From the NCBI GenBank assembly GCA_002345205.1, contig DDVI01000126.1:1-19179 (forward strand): a stretch of DNA of 19,179 bases. Direction: 5' to 3'. Below the pieces are notes generated by a model. It made no database searches. It saw nothing but the letters and a program-made list of their open reading frames with translations, and was not told where the DNA came from. The stretch comes from Bdellovibrionaceae bacterium UBA2316. GTDB taxonomy: Bacteria > Bdellovibrionota > Bdellovibrionia > Bdellovibrionales > Bdellovibrionaceae. The position numbers were made by a program, and so were the translations under genes. Shown piece after piece: positions 6,261 to 13,209 of this stretch; position 1 is the stretch's first letter, and each line of letters begins with the position of its first letter.

Positions 6261-8072
6261 ATGAAGTCGTCAAAAATTATAGTTGTCGCTTTACTTACAT
6301 CAGCACTTCAGATTCAGGCTCAGTCCTACTGGGGTTATGGTTTGCAAGGCGGTCTTTCGGGTTGTGGCTATCAAGTGTCGCAAGCTGAAGAATCGTCTAG
6401 CTATAAGGATGAAATAGATGAACTGAAAAAACAATTGGCTGAGTGGAAAAAAGAAATCGCACAGTTAAAACGTGAACTTTCTAAAGAGCAAACTGAACTT
6501 AGGAAACACGATTCTACATTGCGAGGAAATTTTGACTCAGATGCCTATACTTTTATTAAGTCCCATTTTGACAGTCAACACAAGTGCACAGATTACAAAG
6601 GACAGTCCGACGTAGCCGTCGTAAGTGAAAATAAATTGGGATCATCGGCAGTAAGTGGCGAAGGTGCGGTGATTGGCCGTAAACCTGATTCGGAACCCCC
6701 TCGTCGTGACTTACCCCCATCATCGGATAAAAAACGTAAATCGATGTCCGATAGTGATGATGATTCAAATGAAGTTACGACTGAAGATATGACGATTGAG
6801 CCTACTAATTTAAATAAAGAATGGGCTGATGTTTGCGATATGCAACGCGACCCAAAGGGCATACTTAAATCAACCATCTGTCAGAAAAATTATATTATGA
6901 ATGGCGCCAAAGTGAATCGCGCGGAATGCCAGGCGGCAGTTCTAAATTACCCACGCGCCTCTAAAAATATCAGAAACGTAAAACGTGAAATAGTAGTTAA
7001 ACAGGAAGCTATGAAAGCGGCTCAGGCGCAAATTCCTGAACTACAAAAATCAATGAAAGAAGAACAATCCGAAGCGCGTAAACAAAGACTCGAAGACATT
7101 CGCGAAGGCGGAGTCTGTACTGAATGTTTAGCGCAATCCCAAGGGCAAAGCAATTCGACCAGTTTTCAATCGGGTCAACCGAATTGGGGTGGTGTTGTAG
7201 GTAACTCGGTTATGGCGTTGCTGGCGTACTCTTCGACAAAAAATTTCTATTCGAGCATGGCCGATAGTAATGCGAATTTAGGTTTCCCAACACAGCTACC
7301 AATGACATCGCCGTTTATGGCGGCGACACCAAATATCATCGGTGCGATCGGTGCGGGTTTAGGACAAGGTAGTTTTGGGTGTTCTGGAAATTCGGGTGGC
7401 AATTCGGGAATGGGCGGAGCGATGGGTCCTTACGCAGCGCTTGGAGGCTCGGGGCAAATTGGCGGCGCGTTCGGTACGCCTCAGTGGGCACTTGGAATTC
7501 AAATGGGCGGAGGCATGTACAACCAAGGTATGGGTAACTGGGGTATGAATGGACCTTGGGGTTTAAGCAACACTGGCTTGGGGGTCTATCCACAACAATT
7601 GCTTACCGGACAATTAGGAATTGGAAATAGTTTAGGAAGTTCGTTAATGAATCCGTATGCGTCTTTGCTGGGCGGAAATAACTATGGTTTAACCGGTGGC
7701 TCCGGATTATCGGGAATGCTTGGTTTAAGCGGTTTGAATGGACTGAGTGGATTAACCGGGTTGACCGGAAGTTTGGATTCGGGAATGCAACAGCAGATAT
7801 TGCAATTGCAGATGCAGCAGCAACAGCAACTGTTGCAGTCGCAGATGCGAGCCTATGAAAATGCGATGCAAAAACAAAAAGCGATTTCGGGATTGCAGTC
7901 TGAATTGATGGGTGTGATCCAGCGAATCCAATCCATACAATATGGAACAAGCACGTTAGGCAGTTCAACCAGCTATTTAAGCGGGTCAACGAGCTTAGGT
8001 TCCCTTGGGACAAGTTTGGGATCTTTGCCATCGACGGCGACAGTGCCAGCGCCGTTAGCGACAGGGCGATAA
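6261..8072 (+). CDS. Large secreted coiled-coil, Gly- and Gln-rich protein of unknown function
   Basis: A 603-residue precursor with signal peptide MKSSKIIVVALLTSALQIQA. Mature order: short Gly/Tyr segment with one Cys; a strongly charged coiled coil (about 48-90, repeated ELKKQL/EIAQLKREL pattern); an acidic linker with DSDDDSNE; a Cys-bearing middle (VCDMQRD, TICQKNY, AECQAA, VCTECLAQ); a long Gly/Ser/Asn/Met-rich low-complexity region (about 310-500); a Gln block (QMQQQQQLLQ) that again looks helical; and a Ser/Leu/Gly tail. No enzymatic domain is seen. The architecture suggests an extracytoplasmic structural or surface protein. ATG at 6261 is preceded by AGGAAA overlapping the previous stop codon. 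It ends only 3 nt from the convergent hemolysin III-type gene with no terminator visible. Function unknown. Confidence 0.78.
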   Translation: MKSSKIIVVALLTSALQIQAQSYWGYGLQGGLSGCGYQVSQAEESSSYKDEIDELKKQLAEWKKEIAQLKRELSKEQTELRKHDSTLRGNFDSDAYTFIKSHFDSQHKCTDYKGQSDVAVVSENKLGSSAVSGEGAVIGRKPDSEPPRRDLPPSSDKKRKSMSDSDDDSNEVTTEDMTIEPTNLNKEWADVCDMQRDPKGILKSTICQKNYIMNGAKVNRAECQAAVLNYPRASKNIRNVKREIVVKQEAMKAAQAQIPELQKSMKEEQSEARKQRLEDIREGGVCTECLAQSQGQSNSTSFQSGQPNWGGVVGNSVMALLAYSSTKNFYSSMADSNANLGFPTQLPMTSPFMAATPNIIGAIGAGLGQGSFGCSGNSGGNSGMGGAMGPYAALGGSGQIGGAFGTPQWALGIQMGGGMYNQGMGNWGMNGPWGLSNTGLGVYPQQLLTGQLGIGNSLGSSLMNPYASLLGGNNYGLTGGSGLSGMLGLSGLNGLSGLTGLTGSLDSGMQQQILQLQMQQQQQLLQSQMRAYENAMQKQKAISGLQSELMGVIQRIQSIQYGTSTLGSSTSYLSGSTSLGSLGTSLGSLPSTATVPAPLATGR

Positions 8073-8075
8073 AGT

Positions 8076-8948
8076 TTATTTCTTGCGGTCAAAAGTTAAA
8101 TGTTCTTCATTGAAATATCTAAAGATGATTTCAAAATGAAAGGCGTGATGGAAACGGTTATAAATCGCTTCCTTTGCGTTTTGTTTCAAATCTTCTAGTG
8201 ATTCCGACTTCAATGAAATCAGATCATTTGGTGATGAAAGTATGTACCAACCATTTGACAAAATACGGATGTCGCAAATAAATCGATCCGACACCGGATG
8301 ATTCGCCCATTTATAGATGAATGCCCAGTGCGACGCGGCTCCGAAGATAATCATCAAATGAAAAAATTCATGGGAACCAAAGTATGTGGGCCAAATAATA
8401 AACCAACGTTTGAAATCGACTATGGCGCCAAACGTATAGGCGATAGCACCATACATGATCAACCTTGAACTTTGCGAAGGATAACACTGCAGAAATCTAT
8501 AACGAGTTAAAAATCCTATCCAGCCCAAGCCTAAAAAGAAAGTGAGTGCTAACCATTCTGGAAAGCTGGTGAAGAAAACGACTTCAAGTACAAGGCCCGC
8601 AATGGCTACAACCCAAATAAATATCAATGCTAACCAGCGCCAAGCGCCGCGAAACAATATGGAATGAATGGGGGTAAATGTGCCAGCTATTAAACACCAG
8701 ATACCGGCGTGATCAAGTCGTACTAAAACATGCCGTCCTAGCGTTTCACGCGGCAGCAAATGAAATACGGCACTCATCGAAAATAGAAAGACAACGGTAA
8801 AACTATACACGCAAAGAGCAAAAACTCTCCAGCCATTGCCTTGGCCACGTTTAACTAAAAAATAAGTTCCAATTAAACCCGCGAATGCTGCAAAAAAATG
8901 CGACCAGCTACTGATTGGATCGGCAAAGCCCCATAACTCTGTATTCAT
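8076..8948 (-). CDS. PAQR/hemolysin III-family membrane protein with extra C-terminal domain
   Basis: A 290-residue protein. Residues 1-about 215 form seven membrane helices with the family signatures: WSHFFAAFAGL, SAVFHLLP, LDHAGIW and, in the last helices, SHEFFHLMIIF with an HxxxH pair. The conserved Ser/His/Asp/His set is thought to bind zinc in this family (CREST-like hydrolase fold). The last roughly 75 residues are hydrophilic, contain DIRILSNGWYIL and a helix SLEDLKQNAKEAI, and are not part of the usual hemolysin III protein of about 210-220 residues. ATG at 8948 is chosen because family homology starts there and the alternative TTG at 9017 would lie inside the predicted -35 box. No strong ribosome binding site. 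Whether it is lytic is unknown; the family name is historical. Confidence 0.87.
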   Translation of the reverse strand: MNTELWGFADPISSWSHFFAAFAGLIGTYFLVKRGQGNGWRVFALCVYSFTVVFLFSMSAVFHLLPRETLGRHVLVRLDHAGIWCLIAGTFTPIHSILFRGAWRWLALIFIWVVAIAGLVLEVVFFTSFPEWLALTFFLGLGWIGFLTRYRFLQCYPSQSSRLIMYGAIAYTFGAIVDFKRWFIIWPTYFGSHEFFHLMIIFGAASHWAFIYKWANHPVSDRFICDIRILSNGWYILSSPNDLISLKSESLEDLKQNAKEAIYNRFHHAFHFEIIFRYFNEEHLTFDRKK

Positions 8949-8988
8949 GGTCAAAAAATAACTGAAGAGTCGAGTGCGGGCAAGTAAC

Positions 8989-9040
8989 TTAATACACGCT
9001 GTATTTAGGCTTTGCAAAACGTAAATAGGCGGGGCATTAA
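8989..9040. promoter_or_regulatory. Symmetric divergent promoter sharing one -35 box
   Basis: TTGCAA at 9012-9017 is its own reverse complement and can serve as a -35 in both directions. Leftward, 17 nt away, is TATTAA (8994-8989); rightward, also 17 nt away, is CATTAA (9035-9040). The left promoter would give a leader of roughly 34 nt for the gene starting at 8948; the right one ends 7 nt before the GTG start at 9048. The box matches are partial (3-4 of 6). Confidence 0.4.
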
Positions 9041-9047
9041 TGTTTAG

Positions 9048-9953
9048 GTGGATATTAACACCTTTATTAAAAAAGCGAACGTCCTTTATACTTTGCCAGT
9101 TTCAAAAACAATCAGCAGATGGGTGTTATTTGAGTTTCCATTTGACTCTCAATTGTTATCGATGAGCCCACTTTATTTAAAAAGCCGAAAAGACTATTTG
9201 AAACTCGGCGGACGTTTTAATCCACGTCTGTGTTCAACGATGCGTTCATTGAGTGCTCAGGATTTATTTGCAGATAGTATAGATTACTCACCGACAGAAT
9301 CAGAACTAATTTGGTTTGTAAATAACTCGCATGATGTTGCAGATCCTGAAAAAGAAGTCGAGGCGTTAGTACGTTTCTCTGAAGTTTCGGTTTTTCACGA
9401 ACAGAATCATCGAATTATTTGGCGGATGCTGCCACCGGCACCCCAGGAACAATCTGATCTTCGCCGATATTTAAACTTCGCTGAAAGTTTGGTCGTTATT
9501 TTAGATTTGGCTTTGGGTGATGAGCTCGGTGTTAAACATTCTGCTTTATTTGAAGAGATGAAAGTAATTTATCGTTCGGGTGGTCGTGGTCCCTGGGTAA
9601 AACGCGGTCACAAGCAGAATAGAAATTATTACCTGGCACTGTTTTTGGCGACCTATTATTTGTTAGAAATGATGAACCCGGAAGACATCGAGCCGGCGCT
9701 TAATTATGTATTTCCAGGGCAGAAAGCGATCAACCAGGCGGTCACTGACCGCAGTTTAGAACTGAGTGAGTTGTTTACTCGCATTACTAACCCTCAGTGG
9801 CAAGAACGTTACTGGAAAATAGCTCGGCAAAAGTTAACAAAAATGCACAAAGGTTCAATGGAGGACCCTCTCTATTTACCTGAAGATCCACTCGATTTTG
9901 GTGATGATTTGTATATAGTAAATCGCGTCCTTGATTATTTTATGACAATTTAA
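9048..9953 (+). CDS. Conserved-looking hypothetical protein with HEXXH motif
   Basis: A 301-residue cytoplasmic-looking protein, no signal peptide or membrane helix. It contains FHEQNHRIIW, an HEXXH zinc-site motif with His117, Glu118 and His121, inside a predicted helix; Glu146 in FAESLVVILD is 25 residues on, suitable as a third ligand in a gluzincin-type site. The rest is helical, with many aromatic residues, and includes YYLALFLATYYLLEMM at about residue 195-210. HEXXH occurs by chance, so peptidase activity is only a suggestion; I recognise no named family. The start is GTG at 9048, the first possible start after an in-frame TAG at 9045; no Shine-Dalgarno sequence, but a -10-like box ends 7 nt upstream. 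It is divergent from the hemolysin III-type gene and followed after 38 nt by an antiporter gene. Confidence 0.72.
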   Translation: MDINTFIKKANVLYTLPVSKTISRWVLFEFPFDSQLLSMSPLYLKSRKDYLKLGGRFNPRLCSTMRSLSAQDLFADSIDYSPTESELIWFVNNSHDVADPEKEVEALVRFSEVSVFHEQNHRIIWRMLPPAPQEQSDLRRYLNFAESLVVILDLALGDELGVKHSALFEEMKVIYRSGGRGPWVKRGHKQNRNYYLALFLATYYLLEMMNPEDIEPALNYVFPGQKAINQAVTDRSLELSELFTRITNPQWQERYWKIARQKLTKMHKGSMEDPLYLPEDPLDFGDDLYIVNRVLDYFMTI

Positions 9954-9956
9954 GGC

Positions 9957-9985
9957 GTGACATCTTTTTCTTCACATTTTAGCCT
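9957..9985 (+). promoter_or_regulatory. Weak promoter-like element before the antiporter gene
   Basis: GTGACA (9957-9962, 5 of 6) then 17 nt then TAGCCT (9980-9985, 3 of 6). It ends 6 nt before the ATG at 9992, which has no ribosome binding site. The -10 match is poor, so this rests on shared geometry with other genes in the window. Confidence 0.2.
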
Positions 9986-9991
9986 TTTTCA

Positions 9992-11236
9992 ATGCCACAT
10001 GTAGTGCCAAGTTTTCTAACTTTGTTAGTCGTGATTGCGGTTGCCCGTTTTTTTGGGTTTGTTTTTCGCTGCATGAATCAGCCCTCTGTAATGGGTGAAG
10101 TTTTAGGTGGCATCATTTTAGGCCCTTCGGTTCTTGGATATTTTTTTCCCGGCTATATGAGTGTTGTCTTTCATGCGGATGCGATGGTGTTCTTAAGACA
10201 TGTCGCAGAGATCGGAATTGCGCTCTATTTATTTGTTATGGGTTTAGAGATCGATTTAAATCGATTAAAAAAGTCAGCGCGATCAGCCATTTTTATTTCC
10301 CAAGCGAGCATCATTCTTCCGTTTATATTGGGCATCGGTTTAGCTCTGCAAATACACTCGGGGTACGCGCCCGCTGGTGTCGGCCATTTAGAATTTTCTT
10401 TATTTATCGGGGTTTCTTTATCTATCACAGCGTTTCCTGTCTTAGCACGTATCTTGATGGATTCAAATATGCACAAAACACCATTAGGTGATTTAGCTTT
10501 AACGTGCGCAGCGATTGACGACATCACAGCCTGGTGTTTAGTCGCTGTAGTGACAGGTATTATGAAATCCTCTCTTTCGGGGGCTGGTTGGACGATAGCG
10601 TTGACCGTGCTTTATGTCGTTTTCATGATTGTAGTCGCACGGCCTTATATCGAACGACTCATTCCTAGATTAGAAAAATCGGTAGAACGCCTTCCTCAAG
10701 CGTTATTGGCTTTTGCGGTCTTAGGCGCCTTGGGTTCTGCGGCTCTCACAGATATAATTGGAGTTCATGCCTTCTTTGGTGCGTTCCTTTTCGGAGCGAT
10801 CATTCCTCACGATAGTTTAGTAGCCCGCGAGATTACGGACAAACTTCAAGATTTCGTAGCCATTTTATTTCTTCCGGCGTTCTTTGCACTGACGGGTGTG
10901 AAAACGCAGCTTGGATTATTGTCGTCATCCCAAGATTGGGTAATCTGTTTGGGAATTACGGGATTAGCGATTCTAGGTAAATTTGGCGGAGCCTTTATCG
11001 GGGCAAAAATTTCTGGTAGTGCGACTAAAGAAGCCACGACCATAGGAATTTTGATGAATACGCGAGGTTTAGTGGAGTTGATTATTTTAAATATTGGTTT
11101 AACGGTGGGTGTTCTAACGCCGACACTATTTACGATATTGGTTCTAATGGCTCTTGTAACCACGTTTATGACGGGCCCGCTATTAAAACTGACACACGAT
11201 ATGGCAAAGGTCACAACCCATGTACGCATTTCGTAA
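9992..11236 (+). CDS. CPA2-family cation:proton antiporter
   Basis: A 414-residue integral membrane protein with about 12 helices, the transporter core of the KefB/NapA-type monovalent cation:proton antiporter-2 family. Signatures seen are the first-helix QPSVMGEVLGGIILGPSVLG, then LFVMGLEID, SITAFPVLARIL, and AAIDDITAW with the paired Asp176-Asp177 that carries ions in electrogenic members; GVHAFFGAFLFGAIIP and NTRGLVELIILNIG complete the core. It lacks the C-terminal RCK/TrkA-N domain of Kef channels, so it is not ligand-gated in that way. It likely exports Na+ or K+ against protons for pH or salt balance; the ion is not decided by the sequence. It follows the HEXXH gene by 38 nt on the same strand, but no Shine-Dalgarno sequence precedes the ATG. 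Confidence 0.92.
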   Translation: MPHVVPSFLTLLVVIAVARFFGFVFRCMNQPSVMGEVLGGIILGPSVLGYFFPGYMSVVFHADAMVFLRHVAEIGIALYLFVMGLEIDLNRLKKSARSAIFISQASIILPFILGIGLALQIHSGYAPAGVGHLEFSLFIGVSLSITAFPVLARILMDSNMHKTPLGDLALTCAAIDDITAWCLVAVVTGIMKSSLSGAGWTIALTVLYVVFMIVVARPYIERLIPRLEKSVERLPQALLAFAVLGALGSAALTDIIGVHAFFGAFLFGAIIPHDSLVAREITDKLQDFVAILFLPAFFALTGVKTQLGLLSSSQDWVICLGITGLAILGKFGGAFIGAKISGSATKEATTIGILMNTRGLVELIILNIGLTVGVLTPTLFTILVLMALVTTFMTGPLLKLTHDMAKVTTHVRIS

Positions 11237-11325
11237 AGCAACGATCAATATCATACTTAGACTTGTTCTTAGTCCTGACGGATGTAACCAGCTGACGTCT
11301 CGAATTGAGATTGTAAGTTAGACCT

Positions 11326-11354
11326 TTAGTGAATACGAAAACTTGCCGTATAAT
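11326..11354 (+). promoter_or_regulatory. Promoter with perfect -10 box, probably leaderless
   Basis: TATAAT at 11349-11354 is a perfect -10. The hexamer 17 nt upstream, TTAGTG (11326-11331), is a poor -35. The -10 ends 8 nt before the ATG at 11363, so transcription would start at or within a few nt of the start codon. No ribosome binding site is present. The rest of the 126-nt gap (11237-11362) shows nothing else. Confidence 0.5.
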
Positions 11355-11362
11355 AAACGTTG

Positions 11363-12649
11363 ATGTTGAAGTCTGTAAAGGTACTGTTACCACTCATTTT
11401 CATGATCCTATTGAAGTTCGCCCAGGCGACACCGATTCTAGGTGCTTCTGCGTGTTTAAATGATGCGAATTCGAATAACGTGGCTCTTCAAAAGTCCTTC
11501 AACCAATGCTGGGAACCTTTAGGAATGAGCTACATAGTGTATGCGACGGGTACTGGAAAAGTTGCACCCGTAACGCAAGCACAAGTAAATTCGTGTTTTT
11601 CAGAAAATGTTTTAGGTCAAAAAATGGATTTGACTCAAATGGCGAGTTATCTAAACGAAGAAGGTTCTTTTGTTCACACTCTTCCCGAACACCTAAAGAG
11701 GTACGATAAAGATTTAGGTTTTTTTCCGGCAACAGATACACCGCCGCCGAATAAGTCAGATATGATTAAGAAAGAATGCATCGTAGCCGCAATGAAGCGT
11801 AACCCGGGAAACAAAGGTTACGTGTGTGACTACGAAGGTAAATCGGGAGAAAACGCAAGCAAGCAGATCGTCCCCAAATACTATGGTGAGGCGAGCGGTA
11901 GAACCGCTCAATGTGTCGATCAAGGTATGACCGATTATATCCACTATGCAGTTAATTCAGCCATTCAGTGCTTATCTGGAGTTGGCAAAGTTGATAGTAA
12001 GACGGTTTTCAGAAAAATTAATAACGAATCAGCCTTTAATATTTCGGTAGCTTCTGATGGTGGTGTGGGAATAGCGCAATTGACATCCATCGCCGTCAAA
12101 GAAATGTACGACAAGAGTTTGGGCAAAGGTCGCTACGTACTGGAACATATTGCGAAGAGCATGGATTCGTCCTGTAGCGGTTTTAAAGACGTGGCGGCAC
12201 AAGACCTAAAAAAAGCACCGTCTACATCGGCAGCAGATCGTTGCATGTGGCTAAGTCCAGGTGATGGATTAGCTAGAAATCTGATGTATTCGATTGGCTA
12301 CTATTTGACCATGCGGGATAAATATTTAGCTCCAATCCTTAGTCGTAAGGCGCCCAATTTAGTAAAAGACGAAGGGTTGATGAACGATTTAACATCCATT
12401 GCCTATGGAGCAGAGGGAATCAGTCATGCTCGTGGTCTGCTTAAAAAGTTTCGAGTGAACAATAAAACGAATTTGGTTGAGCTTAGAAAGAAAATTCGAG
12501 CCAATAGTGTCTACTTAGGTGCGATTAAAAGTAAAATGAAAGAGGTTACGTGCATTAGAAAAGGCTGGCAGAATGAAAGTAAAGAATGCAAAAAATATGA
12601 GATTGAACCAGCTGAGTTGGAAGGTGAAACATGCGTAGCGCCTATTTAA
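11363..12649 (+). CDS. Secreted lytic-transglycosylase/lysozyme-like protein
   Basis: A 428-residue precursor with a signal peptide (about 1-22, hydrophobic LLPLIFMILL, cut near AQA). A Cys-rich region (residues about 30-190) precedes NNESAFNISVASDGGVGIAQ at about 220-239. That is the layout of SLT/lysozyme-like folds: catalytic Glu222 in E-S-x-F followed by the A-S-x-x-G-x-G-x-Q turn (G234-Q239). Further helices with GDGLARNLMYSIGYYL and AYGAEGISHARGLL fit the rest of the lobe. It probably acts on peptidoglycan outside the cytoplasm, but the match is restricted to the active-site region, so this is an inference. The TTG at 11360 immediately before the ATG is a less likely start. Its last codons overlap the next gene by 19 nt. 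Confidence 0.72.
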   Translation: MLKSVKVLLPLIFMILLKFAQATPILGASACLNDANSNNVALQKSFNQCWEPLGMSYIVYATGTGKVAPVTQAQVNSCFSENVLGQKMDLTQMASYLNEEGSFVHTLPEHLKRYDKDLGFFPATDTPPPNKSDMIKKECIVAAMKRNPGNKGYVCDYEGKSGENASKQIVPKYYGEASGRTAQCVDQGMTDYIHYAVNSAIQCLSGVGKVDSKTVFRKINNESAFNISVASDGGVGIAQLTSIAVKEMYDKSLGKGRYVLEHIAKSMDSSCSGFKDVAAQDLKKAPSTSAADRCMWLSPGDGLARNLMYSIGYYLTMRDKYLAPILSRKAPNLVKDEGLMNDLTSIAYGAEGISHARGLLKKFRVNNKTNLVELRKKIRANSVYLGAIKSKMKEVTCIRKGWQNESKECKKYEIEPAELEGETCVAPI

Positions 12650-13053
12650 TAATGGTATTTACGTCACTTTTCTGCGCGGCCAAACCCATGACAATTCAAG
12701 AACTTTTAAAAGAATCAGACGGCGTAAAGAAAAAAATCGCGGCGCAAACCACAGCTGATGGTAAAAAATCTGAGCTTAAGAAGTTTGAAGATGTTCTGCA
12801 AGCAACAATGAAGGCTTATGAAGCTGATTCCCCCCAAGAAGGAACTAAGGAAGAAGATCAGGTTAATAAATTTTTCTTTTCGTTAGAGCCTGTTTTCGAA
12901 CTATCTCAAGGAAAAATATCAAAAGCGGGCTGTGAAAAGGCCGAGCATCGTATTCGTATCGAAGATCGAGATAACACTAAACCTAATCCTAACGAATTAT
13001 CCGCACAAGCAAAAGACGCGATGGCGGTGCTTAAACTATTTTGCTCTCTATAA
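12631..13053 (+). CDS. Small secreted protein overlapping the lytic-transglycosylase-like gene
   Basis: A 140-residue precursor with a signal peptide (MRSAYLIMVFTSLFCAAKP) and a mostly helical, Lys/Glu-rich mature part with two Cys (AGCEKAEH and the C-terminal FCSL) that could form a disulfide. The ATG at 12631 is preceded by GGAAGG in the end of the upstream gene, and the 19-nt overlap implies translational coupling. It may be a partner, inhibitor or chaperone of the upstream wall-active protein, on context only. No family recognised. Confidence 0.7.
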   Translation: MRSAYLIMVFTSLFCAAKPMTIQELLKESDGVKKKIAAQTTADGKKSELKKFEDVLQATMKAYEADSPQEGTKEEDQVNKFFFSLEPVFELSQGKISKAGCEKAEHRIRIEDRDNTKPNPNELSAQAKDAMAVLKLFCSL

Positions 13054-13209
13054 ACTAATTTTTTAAATATTTGTCGAGTACGGTCAAACGATTCATGATC
13101 TGTGTGTGAATACCTGCGCTTTGGCAAATTATTTTTTCAACTTGAACTTTGCTGTCTGCACACGGGGCAGCCGCAAGATCCGTCGTTAAAACCTCGCTGG
13201 GTAAAACAT
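13054..13209. other. Convergent intergenic gap, no terminator seen
   Basis: The 156-nt gap separates convergent operons. No good hairpin with T tract is visible. On the minus strand one frame is open and protein-like (AAAPCADSKVQVEKIICQS, then NRLTVLDKYLKN before a TAG) but has no ATG, GTG or TTG start upstream of the internal ATG, so it is not called as a gene. Confidence 0.3.

Noticed and set aside
7400..7870. Gly/Gln-coding repeats as a possible CRISPR or tandem DNA repeat array
   Set aside because: Similarity is at the amino-acid composition level; the DNA units are irregular, with no constant repeat and spacer length.
7603..8031. 142-residue and other frames antisense to the Gly-rich secreted protein
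   Set aside because: Low-complexity plus-strand codons create long antisense frames; no ribosome binding site.
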